NCBI GenBank assembly: GCA_020850735.1
Contig: JADZEE010000106.1
Coordinates: 1 to 64,000 of the forward strand
Length of the DNA stretch: 64,000 nt
Reading direction: 5' to 3'
From: Gammaproteobacteria bacterium
GTDB lineage: Bacteria > Pseudomonadota > Gammaproteobacteria > JADZEE01
Every line of letters begins with the position of its first letter. The stretch's first letter is position 1. A program made the translations under genes and the position numbers. The notes under the pieces were generated by a model that saw only the letters and a program-made list of their open reading frames with translations, had not been told where the DNA came from and made no database searches. Below, in pieces: positions 7,276 through 15,640 of the stretch.

Positions 7276-8310
7276 TCAGAAGGAATCCTTGTTGACGGCA
7301 ACGTAGCGCGCGTCCTGGCGCGAGATGATGTTCTTTCGCACCATCTCCTGCAGGTTCTGGTCGAGCGTCTGCATGCCGAATTGCTGTCCGGTCTGGATGG
7401 CGGAATACATCTGCGCGACCTTGTTTTCGCGTATGAGATTGCGGATGGCGGGCGTGGCGATCATGATTTCGTGCGCGGCGACGCGACCACCGCCCGTTTT
7501 CTTGAGCAGCGTCTGCGAGATGACCGCGCGCAGGGACTCCGAGAGCATCGCGCGGATCATGTCCTTTTCGGCGGCCGGGAAGACGTCGACGATGCGGTCG
7601 ATCGTCTTGGCCGCCGAGCTCGTGTGCAGGGTGCCGAACACCAGGTGTCCCGTCTCCGCAGCGGACAGCGCCAGGCGGATGGTTTCCAGGTCGCGCATCT
7701 CACCGACCAGGATGGAGTCCGGGTCCTCGCGCAGGGCGCTGCGCAGCGCCTCGTTGAAGCCGAGCGTGTCGAGGTGCACCTCGCGCTGGTTGATGAGACA
7801 CTTCTTGCTCGTGTGGACGAACTCAATCGGATCCTCGATCGTCAGGATGTGGCCGTATTCGTTCTCGTTGACGTGGTTGACCATGGCCGCGAGCGTGGTG
7901 GACTTGCCCGACCCCGTCGGCCCGGTGACCAGTACCACCCCGCGCGGGTATTCGGAGATGTCCTTGAAGATCGCCGGACACTTGAGCTCCTCGAGGGTCT
8001 TGATGACCGAGGGAATCGTTCGGAAAACCGCCCCGGAGCCGCGATTCTGGTTGAAGGCATTGACGCGAAACCGCGCCAGCCCCGGCACCTCGAACGAGAA
8101 GTCGCATTCGAGGAACTCCTCGTAGTCCTTGCGTTGCTTGTCGTTCATGATGTCGTAGACGAGATCGTGCACCGACTTGTGATCCATGGGCGGCACGTTG
8201 ATGCGGCGCACGTCCCCGTCGACACGGATCATGGGCGGCAGCCCGGCGGACAGGTGCAGGTCCGAGGCGTTGTTCTTCACGCTGAAAGCGAGCAGTTCTC
8301 CGATGTCCAT
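7276..8310 (-). CDS. pilT: Type IV pilus retraction ATPase PilT
   Basis: 344 residues, the usual PilT length. MDIGELLAFSVKNNASDLHLSAG opens the protein; Walker A GPTGSGKSTT is near residue 130, followed by Walker B SILVGEMRD and His box TLHTSSAAKTIDR. The PilT hallmark AIRNLIRE is present. This hexameric motor depolymerises pili and drives twitching motility and DNA uptake. The start at 8310 fits the family; the open frame extends upstream without conservation. The gene is divergent from yggS, the arrangement found in Pseudomonas. Confidence 0.95.
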   Translation of the reverse strand: MDIGELLAFSVKNNASDLHLSAGLPPMIRVDGDVRRINVPPMDHKSVHDLVYDIMNDKQRKDYEEFLECDFSFEVPGLARFRVNAFNQNRGSGAVFRTIPSVIKTLEELKCPAIFKDISEYPRGVVLVTGPTGSGKSTTLAAMVNHVNENEYGHILTIEDPIEFVHTSKKCLINQREVHLDTLGFNEALRSALREDPDSILVGEMRDLETIRLALSAAETGHLVFGTLHTSSAAKTIDRIVDVFPAAEKDMIRAMLSESLRAVISQTLLKKTGGGRVAAHEIMIATPAIRNLIRENKVAQMYSAIQTGQQFGMQTLDQNLQEMVRKNIISRQDARYVAVNKDSF

Positions 8311-8527
8311 AATCGATGCGGATCCTGTGGTTCGGGTTCTGGCCTGTCGTGCCGCAGCCGGCAGCGCGGGGCGCGTGCCGCGACCCGTATGATGCGCTGC
8401 ACGCACGGTCGCAGTCGAAAAGTAAACCCTTCGCCCGAGCCATACAAGTGGCGCCCGGGGCTTGCTGCGGCGTGCTGCGGCACGCTACCGTTCAGGGCGT
8501 CGCACCGACTCGCCGCAGAGTGCTTAT

Positions 8528-9238
8528 ATGGCCATCGCCGCCGGCGCCGGGAGCCGGACCCTTGAGCAGTGTTTCGAGGCCGTGCGGGCACGCATCGGCG
8601 CCGCGGAAAGGGCGGCCGGACGCAGCCCCGGCTCGGTACGCCTGCTCGCGGTGACCAAGACGCACAGCGCGGCCCTAGTACGCGCCGCGGCGATGCTCGG
8701 GCAACGGGCCTTTGGGGAGAATTACCTGCAGGAAGCCCTGCCCAAGCTCGACGCGCTGGCCGCTCTCGGCCTGCAGTGGCATTTCATCGGTGCGCTGCAG
8801 GCGAACAAGACACGCGCGGTGGCGGAGCACTTCGCCTGGGTGCACACCGTCGACCGGGATCGCATTGCCCGGCGCCTGAGCGAGCAGCGGCCGGCGACGC
8901 AGGCGCCGCTGGAGGTGTGCATCGAGGTCAACGTCAGCGGCGAGGCCAGCAAGGCCGGGGTCGAACCGGCCGCGCTCGATGCGCTGAGCGACTACGTCGC
9001 CGGGCTGCCGCGCCTGAAACTGCGCGGGCTCATGACGCTGCCGGAACCGAGCACGGATACTGCCCTGCAGCGTGCGGGATTCCGCCGGCTGGCGGATCTG
9101 CTCGCGCGCCAGAACGCGCGCGGCCACACGCTCGACACCCTGTCGATGGGCACGACCGGTGATCTGGAGGCGGCCATACACGAGGGCGCCACCATCGTGC
9201 GCGTCGGCACGGCACTGTTCGGGCCGCGTGTGCGCTGA
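8528..9238 (+). CDS. yggS: YggS/PROSC family pyridoxal phosphate homeostasis protein
   Basis: 236 residues, alanine-racemase-like TIM barrel. The PLP lysine lies in LLAVTKTHSA, followed by FGENYLQEA, WHFIGALQANKTR and a VRVGTALFGPR end, all family landmarks. YggS binds PLP without known enzyme activity and keeps free PLP and amino-acid pools balanced. The usual SMGMSxD phosphate loop reads SMGTTGDLEAAI here, an unusual Met/Ser substitution. The ATG at 8528 is used because the conserved part begins just after it; the upstream extension is Arg-rich. proC follows, the common pairing. Confidence 0.92.
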   Translation: MAIAAGAGSRTLEQCFEAVRARIGAAERAAGRSPGSVRLLAVTKTHSAALVRAAAMLGQRAFGENYLQEALPKLDALAALGLQWHFIGALQANKTRAVAEHFAWVHTVDRDRIARRLSEQRPATQAPLEVCIEVNVSGEASKAGVEPAALDALSDYVAGLPRLKLRGLMTLPEPSTDTALQRAGFRRLADLLARQNARGHTLDTLSMGTTGDLEAAIHEGATIVRVGTALFGPRVR

Positions 9239-9358
9239 ACGGCCGTGAACCCGGGCGCCGGCCGGCTCATGCGGTGGCTTGCCGGCGGTCGCGACGGCTG
9301 GCGACAATAACCGCGAGCGCGCCGGCGGACCGCGGCCGCAACACGGGATCCTGGATAC

Positions 9359-10186
9359 ATGAAGGACTATCGCATCGGTTTCGTCGGCGCCGGCAACATG
9401 GGGCGGTCGCTCATCGGCGGGCTCGTCGCCGACGGTCTGCCGGCTGAGCACATTCTCGCCTGCGACCCGGACGCGGACCGGCTCGCCGAGCTCGTCCGCC
9501 GCTACGGCGTGCGGACGACCGATTCGGCGACGGCGATTCCCGCCGGCGTCGATATCGTCGTGCTGGCGGTCAAGCCCCAGGTCATGCGCGCCGTGGCGCG
9601 CGAACTCGCGGACGCACCGCGCGCGGCTGCGCCGGTGTATCTGAGCATCGCCGCCGGCGTGCGGACGACGGATCTGGCCCGCTGGCTGTGCGGCGAACCG
9701 GCGATCGTGCGGGCGATGCCCAACACGCCCGCGCTGGTCGGCAGCGGCGCCACCGCGCTGTTCGCGACCGCGGCGGTGCAGGAACACCAGCGCGAGCTGG
9801 CGGAAAACGTCCTGCGCGCGGTCGGAGTGGTCGCCTGGCTCGACGACGAGGCGCTGATGGACGCGGTCACGGCCCTGTCCGGCAGCGGGCCGGCCTACTA
9901 TTTCCTGGTCATGGAGATCATGGAACGCGCGGGTGTCGCCATGGGCCTGCCGGCTTCGACGGCCCGGCTGCTCGCCATCGAAACCGCCTTCGGGGCGGCC
10001 AAGATGGCGCTCGAGAGCGACACCGATCCGGCCACGCTGCGGGCCCAGGTCACCTCGCCCGGTGGCACCACCGAACGCGCCCTGGCGGTGCTCGAGCAGC
10101 GCGATCTCAAGGGGGTGCTCAGCGCCGCGCTCGCCGCGGCCCGGGATCGTTCTGCCGAGCTCGGCAGGGCGCTCGGGGAAGCGTGA
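9359..10186 (+). CDS. proC: Pyrroline-5-carboxylate reductase
   Basis: 275 residues. The N-terminal Rossmann motif is GFVGAGNMGRSLIGGL; VKPQVM, RAMPNTPALVGSGAT and the C-terminal ALSGSGPAYYFLVMEIM with the QVTSPGGTTERAL region are those of ProC. The enzyme reduces pyrroline-5-carboxylate to proline with NAD(P)H, the last step of proline synthesis, as a cytoplasmic oligomer. It overlaps the yggT start by one base (TGATG), so the two are translationally coupled. Confidence 0.96.
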   Translation: MKDYRIGFVGAGNMGRSLIGGLVADGLPAEHILACDPDADRLAELVRRYGVRTTDSATAIPAGVDIVVLAVKPQVMRAVARELADAPRAAAPVYLSIAAGVRTTDLARWLCGEPAIVRAMPNTPALVGSGATALFATAAVQEHQRELAENVLRAVGVVAWLDDEALMDAVTALSGSGPAYYFLVMEIMERAGVAMGLPASTARLLAIETAFGAAKMALESDTDPATLRAQVTSPGGTTERALAVLEQRDLKGVLSAALAAARDRSAELGRALGEA

Positions 10187-10761
10187 TGGGCAACCCCTAC
10201 GTCAGCGACGCGGGCACCTACCTCGTCAGCGTGGTTTTCGGCCTGTACACCCTGGCGGTGATGTTGCGCCTGCTGTTTCAGATCGTGCGCGCCGACTTCT
10301 ACAACCCGCTGTCGCAGGCCATCGTGGCCCTCACCAATCCGCCGCTGCGCCAGCTGCGCCGCTTCATCCCCGGCCTCAAGGGGATCGATCTGCCGTCGGT
10401 GGTGCTGCTGCTGGCGCTGAAAATGACCGAGCTGTGGCTGACCCTGTTCATACGCGGGGCCGCACCGGCGTTGCCCGGCCTCTTCGTCGTGGCCGTGGCC
10501 ATGCTGCTCAAGCTCGCGGTCTACATCGTGATGTTCGCCATCATCCTCGAAGTGGTGCTGAGCTGGATATCGCCGGGCACCTACAACCCGGCGACCCAAC
10601 TGCTGTACAGCCTCACGCGGCCGGTGCTGCGGCCGGCGCGCCGTCTCATTCCGACACTCGGCGGGCTCGACCTGTCGCCGATGGTGGCGATCGTGTTCCT
10701 GCAGATCGTCATCATGCTCGCGCTCAATCCGCTCGAGGATCTCGGCGCCCGCTGGTTGTGA
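10186..10761 (+). CDS. yggT: YggT family integral membrane protein
   Basis: 191 residues with two copies of the YggT unit, each with membrane helices around the PLRQLRRFIPGLKGIDLPSVV / PVLRPARRLIPTLGGLDLSPMV motif. The family is an inner-membrane protein implicated in osmotic and division-linked functions, with no agreed biochemical role. Its position between proC and the DUF167 gene is conserved in gammaproteobacteria. It starts inside the proC stop and ends inside the next start. Confidence 0.92.
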   Translation: MGNPYVSDAGTYLVSVVFGLYTLAVMLRLLFQIVRADFYNPLSQAIVALTNPPLRQLRRFIPGLKGIDLPSVVLLLALKMTELWLTLFIRGAAPALPGLFVVAVAMLLKLAVYIVMFAIILEVVLSWISPGTYNPATQLLYSLTRPVLRPARRLIPTLGGLDLSPMVAIVFLQIVIMLALNPLEDLGARWL

Positions 10762-11054
10762 ATACGCCCGCAATCGCACGCGAAGACGGTGCCATCGTGC
10801 TGCGCGTGCACGTACAGGCCAACGCGGGGCGTGACGAAATCGCCGGCCTGCACGGCGATCGCATCAAGCTGCGGATCGCGGCGCCGGCGCTGGAGGACCG
10901 GGCCAACGAACGCATCCGCCGTTACCTCGCGGCGCAATTCGGCGTCCCCCGCGCGCGGGTCGAGATCGTCACCGGCGCACGCGGCCGCGACAAGCGCGTG
11001 CGTATCACCGAACCCGTGCGCGAGCCGCATTGGCTGACCCGCTTTCAGGCGTGA
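10758..11054 (+). CDS. yggU: DUF167/YggU family protein
   Basis: 98 residues from a GTG that overlaps the yggT stop as GTGA. The core VHVQANAGRDEIAGLHGDRIKLRIAAPALEDRANERI followed by a VTGARGRDKRVRI strand is the YggU fold: one small alpha/beta domain, cytoplasmic, function unknown. It is the last gene of the yggS-proC-yggT-yggU run. No ATG start is available, and the overlap supports the GTG. Confidence 0.9.
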   Translation: MNTPAIAREDGAIVLRVHVQANAGRDEIAGLHGDRIKLRIAAPALEDRANERIRRYLAAQFGVPRARVEIVTGARGRDKRVRITEPVREPHWLTRFQA

Positions 11055-11146
11055 GCGCGCGTCGTCACGGCGGTACTTCCCGGCCGCAAACGGTCTGCTA
11101 TAGTTAGTCAACGGGCCGGTGGCGAAGCCTGCGAAGGGAGGGTGCC

Positions 11147-11590
11147 ATGGGACGAAAGCTGCGCGCGTTCAGCCTGCTCGCGACGGTGCTGCTGGCGGCA
11201 CCGGTGCCCGCGGAGCAGTCGGTGACGGTGGGCGAACACACCATTCACTACAACGCCCTGCCCACGGACATGCTCAACCCGGCGGTCGCCAAATCGTACG
11301 GCATCAAACGCAGCCACAGCCGCGCCCTGCTCAACGTGTCGGTCCTGAAGAAAACCTCGGGGCTCACCGGGCAGCCGGTGCGCGCGAAAGTCCGAGCCTC
11401 CGCGACCAACCTCAACGCCCAGCTGCGCAGCATCGACATGCGCGAGATCACCGAACAGGGCGCGATTTATTACATCGGCGAAGTGCCGGTGAGCGACGGC
11501 GAGACACTCAAGTTCAAGCTCGAGGTCACGCCTGAAGGCATGAACGAGCCCGCCGAGATCAGCTTCGACCAGGAGTTTTTCACCGAGTAG
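11147..11590 (+). CDS. DUF4426 domain periplasmic protein
   Basis: 147 residues with a clear signal peptide (LLATVLLAAPVPA then cleavage near AEQS). The mature part, with GEHTIHYNALPTDMLNPAVAKSYGIKRS and QGAIYYIGEVPVSDGETLKFKLEV, matches DUF4426, a beta-sandwich periplasmic family of unknown role found downstream of proC/yggT (often with metXW) in Pseudomonas-type genomes. metX and metW are not here. The gene ends 11 bases inside the 3' end of the convergent exonuclease gene. Confidence 0.88.
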   Translation: MGRKLRAFSLLATVLLAAPVPAEQSVTVGEHTIHYNALPTDMLNPAVAKSYGIKRSHSRALLNVSVLKKTSGLTGQPVRAKVRASATNLNAQLRSIDMREITEQGAIYYIGEVPVSDGETLKFKLEVTPEGMNEPAEISFDQEFFTE

Positions 11591-12428
11591 GGCGAGCATC
11601 CTCGCGCCGGCGGTCCCTGGTCCGCCCCCGCGGGCGCGCCGCGGCCGCCGACGCCCCGATATCGAAATCGTAGTCGATCGTCAGCGGGGCGTGGTCGGAG
11701 AAACGTTCGTCCTTGTATATGGACGCGGCCTGCACCCGCGCGCGCAGACCCGGCGTGATGATCTGGTAGTCGATACGCCAACCGACGTTTTTCTCCCAGG
11801 CGCGACCACGGTTCGACCACCAGGTGTACTGGCGCGGCTCGCCGTTGACGACGCGAAACGCGTCCACCCAGCCGCGCTCGTCCAGCAGCGTGGTCAGCCA
11901 CGCCCGTTCCTCGGGCAGGAAGCCCGAATTTTTCTGATTACCACGCCAGTTCTCGATGTCGATCTTGTGATGGGCGATGTTCCAGTCGCCGCACAGGATG
12001 AACTCGCGGCGCTGGCGGCGCATGCGGGCGACCACCGGTGACATGCGGTCCATGAAGTCGAATTTGACCGCCTGCCGCGCCTGTCCGGAGGAGCCCGAGG
12101 GCAGGTAGATGGACGCCACGCTCAGCTTGCCGAAGTCGAGCTGCAGGAAGCGCCCCTCGGCATCGATGTCGGCCATGCCGAGGCCCGGGTACACGGCCGT
12201 GGGCAGGTAGCGGCTGTAGACGGCGACGCCGCTGTAGCCCTTTTTCCCGGCGTCGTGGAACCAGGCGTGATAACCCGGCACGCGCGTGATGGATTGGGAC
12301 AGATCGGCCTGGTGCGCCTTGGTCTCCTGGATGCACACGACGTCCGCGTCCTGCTTTTGCAGCCAGGCGAAAAATCCCTTACGTTCGGCCGAACGGATAC
12401 CGTTGGCGTTGAGCGTTATAATTCTCAC
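11580..12428 (-). CDS. xthA: Exodeoxyribonuclease III (AP endonuclease family)
   Basis: 282 residues of the EEP (exonuclease-endonuclease-phosphatase) fold. Metal and catalytic motifs are LNANGIRSA, CIQETKAHQ, GYSGVAVYSR, GDWNIAHHKIDIENW, IDYQIITP and FSDHAPLTIDY with the catalytic His. It repairs abasic sites and degrades duplex ends. The GTG at 12428 gives the canonical start (M)RIITLNANG and has CAGGAGGG upstream; longer frames do not fit. The last ~25 residues are an Arg/Ala-rich tail. It is divergent from pyrE, as in Pseudomonas. Confidence 0.94.
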   Translation of the reverse strand: MRIITLNANGIRSAERKGFFAWLQKQDADVVCIQETKAHQADLSQSITRVPGYHAWFHDAGKKGYSGVAVYSRYLPTAVYPGLGMADIDAEGRFLQLDFGKLSVASIYLPSGSSGQARQAVKFDFMDRMSPVVARMRRQRREFILCGDWNIAHHKIDIENWRGNQKNSGFLPEERAWLTTLLDERGWVDAFRVVNGEPRQYTWWSNRGRAWEKNVGWRIDYQIITPGLRARVQAASIYKDERFSDHAPLTIDYDFDIGASAAAARPRGRTRDRRREDARPTR

Positions 12429-12514
12429 GACGATGCCCTCCTGTCCGGCCGGCATGATACCGGCAGGTGCGGCGCGCCCGCACCCGCCCATGCAAGGTCG
12501 GATCGAATTCCCGG

Positions 12515-13162
12515 ATGAGTGATTTCCGACGCGAGTTCATCGAGTTCACACTCGGCTGCGACGTGCTGCGCTTCGGCGAATTTCAGCTCAAGTCAGGTCG
12601 TCGGAGCCCGTATTTCTTCAACAGCGGCCTGTTTAATACCGGCGCGCGGCTCTGGCGCCTCGGCGAGCTGTACGCCGCGGCGGTGATGGCCTCCGGGGTG
12701 ACCTTCGACATGGTGTTCGGTCCGGCCTACAAGGGCGTGCCGCTCGCCTGCGCGCTCGCGGTGGCGCTGGCGGCCCGCCACGGCCGGGACCTGCCCTTCG
12801 CGTTCAACCGCAAGGAAGTCAAGGATCACGGCGAGAGCGGCGTCATCGTCGGCGCACCGCTCGCCGGGCGGGTGCTGATCGTGGACGACGTGATTTCCGC
12901 CGGCACGTCGGTACGTGAGTCGGTCGCGCTCATACGGGCCGGCGGGGCGACGCCCGCGGCCGTCAGCATCGCCCTCGACCGCCAGGAGCGCGGCGCCGGG
13001 GCGACGTCGGCGGTGCAGGAGGTCGAACGCGACTTCGGTATACCGGTGGTGAGCATCGTCACGCTCACCGATCTCGTCGAGTACCTGCGCGCCGATCCCG
13101 CACGGGCGGCGGATCTCGCCCGTATCGAACGCTACCGGGCCGAATACGGCGTTCAGGTGTGA
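12515..13162 (+). CDS. pyrE: Orotate phosphoribosyltransferase
   Basis: 215 residues. Motifs are [18 protein letters not shown], the [11 protein letters not shown] loop, [13 protein letters not shown] and the PRPP-binding [17 protein letters not shown]. It makes OMP from orotate and PRPP in pyrimidine synthesis; it acts as a cytoplasmic dimer. The ATG at 12515 matches the usual N terminus. About 86 bases separate it from the divergent exonuclease gene, which must hold both promoters. Confidence 0.96.
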   Translation: MSDFRREFIEFTLGCDVLRFGEFQLKSGRRSPYFFNSGLFNTGARLWRLGELYAAAVMASGVTFDMVFGPAYKGVPLACALAVALAARHGRDLPFAFNRKEVKDHGESGVIVGAPLAGRVLIVDDVISAGTSVRESVALIRAGGATPAAVSIALDRQERGAGATSAVQEVERDFGIPVVSIVTLTDLVEYLRADPARAADLARIERYRAEYGVQV

Positions 13163-13222
13163 TTCAGCCGCCGCGGGCGAGCATGTTCCTGCGCGCGATC
13201 AGAATCGCGGGGATCGGGGCGT

Positions 13223-13228
13223 TATAAT
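13223..13228 (+). promoter_or_regulatory. Possible -10 box upstream of the DUF4124 gene
   Basis: A perfect TATAAT lies 94 bases before the start codon at 13322, but no good -35 hexamer is found 16-18 bases upstream. It may be an extended or activator-dependent promoter; weak evidence. Confidence 0.35.
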
Positions 13229-13321
13229 GGACCGCGGACGGCGCCGTTGCCGCGCCGGCGGCCGCACAGGACGGCTCGCGGACACCGCGAGCGAGCGCAA
13301 GTCGTTCGAGGAGCGTCGCAG

Positions 13322-13957
13322 ATGATTGGTGAGAATTCCCGCAGTGCATTTCGCCCGCTGGCGATCCTGGTGGCCGGCGCGATCGGTTTCGCCCTGCCCG
13401 TGCAGGCGGCGATCAAGTGCTGGACCAACAAGGACGGCGTACGCGAGTGCGGCAACGCCGTGCCGCCGGAATACGCGCAGCAGGGACACGAGCAACTGAA
13501 CAAGCGCGGCATCGTCGTCGACGAGCAGGAACGCGCCAAGACCGAGGCGGAGCTCGAGGTCGAGCGCGAAGCGGCCGCTGAAGCGGCTGCGCAGGCCGAG
13601 CGCGATCGGCTGCAGGCGGAGAAGGACCGGGTGCTGATCGACACGTACTCCAGCGTCGACGATCTCGAGCTCACCCGCGACGGCCGCATCGATTCCATCG
13701 AGGGGCAGATCAAGCTCACCGAGAGCCAGGTCGAGAAGCTGCGCAAGAATCTGGACGAGATCATCGCCACGGCCGCCGAACTGGAACGCGAGGGGCAGAA
13801 GCCGTCGGAAAAAGTGCAGCAGGACATCGAGAACGTCAACCAGCAGATCGCACGCAAGCAGGCGTTCATCGACGGCAAGCGCCGGGAGCAGGACCAGGTG
13901 CGCACGGATTTCGCCGAGCAGATCGAGCGCTTCAAGGCCATTCGCGGCGACTTCTGA
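13322..13957 (+). CDS. DUF4124 domain protein with coiled coil, exported
   Basis: 211 residues. The signal peptide ends near LPVQAAIK. A DUF4124 motif follows (IKCWTNKDGVRECGNAVPPEYA, with the typical paired Cys), then a long charged coiled coil rich in Glu, Ala, Lys and Gln from about residue 65 to the end. DUF4124 proteins are periplasmic or envelope proteins of unknown role. AGGAGCG precedes the ATG. Monocistronic and convergent with slmA. Confidence 0.82.
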   Translation: MIGENSRSAFRPLAILVAGAIGFALPVQAAIKCWTNKDGVRECGNAVPPEYAQQGHEQLNKRGIVVDEQERAKTEAELEVEREAAAEAAAQAERDRLQAEKDRVLIDTYSSVDDLELTRDGRIDSIEGQIKLTESQVEKLRKNLDEIIATAAELEREGQKPSEKVQQDIENVNQQIARKQAFIDGKRREQDQVRTDFAEQIERFKAIRGDF

Positions 13958-13994
13958 AGCGCCGGCAAGGCACCGTGCGGAGACGGGCGGCGCG

Positions 13995-14585
13995 TCAGCC
14001 CTTGAAGCAGGTTTCGGCGAGCACCGGCCAGATCTCCTCCCAACCCTCGGTCGGCAAGGCCTTGAAACCACTGCGGGCGTAGCGGCTCATGCGTCCCTCG
14101 GCGAGAGCCAGCATGAGACCGGCCGCGGCCGCCATGGGCACCCGCGGGCGCGGGCCGTGACCCAGATTGGCCTCGCGCAGGCACTGGCGCAGCTGGGTTT
14201 CGATACGTTCGAAGAACTGGGCGGTGCGCCCGCGCAGGCGCTCGCTCTCCCCCGTGAGCGCATCGCCGATGAGGATGCGGCTGATCCCGGGATTCTTCTC
14301 CGCGAAGCCGAGCAGGAGCTGGACGATGGCGGCGCAGCGCCGCAGCGGGTCGGCATCCTCGGCCAGGATGCGGTTCACACGGGTGAATACGGCGTCCTCG
14401 GCGAATTCGATCAGGCCCTCGAACATCTTCGCCTTGCTCGGAAAGTGACGATACAGAGCGGCCTCGGACACCCCGAGCGAACGCGCCAGCGCCGCGGTGG
14501 TGATGCGCGAACCCGGATTGGCTTCGAGCTCGCGGGCCAGTACCTCCAGGATCTCCTGCCGCCGTCCCGTCCTGCGCGTCGTCAC
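13995..14585 (-). CDS. slmA: Nucleoid occlusion factor SlmA (TetR family)
   Basis: 196 residues, the normal SlmA size. The N-terminal helix-turn-helix reads ITTAALARSLGVSEAALYRHFPSKAKMFEGLIEFAED, and the C-terminal part contains RILIGDALTGESERLR. SlmA binds specific chromosomal sites and blocks FtsZ assembly over the nucleoid. The GTG at 14585 is chosen because GAGGAAGG precedes it at good spacing; a longer frame exists. It follows argB by 31 bases on the same strand, the order known in Pseudomonas-like genomes. Confidence 0.92.
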   Translation of the reverse strand: MTTRRTGRRQEILEVLARELEANPGSRITTAALARSLGVSEAALYRHFPSKAKMFEGLIEFAEDAVFTRVNRILAEDADPLRRCAAIVQLLLGFAEKNPGISRILIGDALTGESERLRGRTAQFFERIETQLRQCLREANLGHGPRPRVPMAAAAGLMLALAEGRMSRYARSGFKALPTEGWEEIWPVLAETCFKG

Positions 14586-14616
14586 CTGGCCTTCCTCGCC
14601 GCAACCCGATCCTGAC

Positions 14617-15591
<975 letters not shown>

Positions 15592-15640
15592 CTATTCTAA
15601 AGACGCGCCCGCCATTGTGCGACCGGCGCGGACGTGTCAT

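Noticed and set aside
5997-8565. Long plus-strand frames opposite pilU and pilT
   Set aside because: Mirror images of the conserved ATPase genes; no start signal and no domain.
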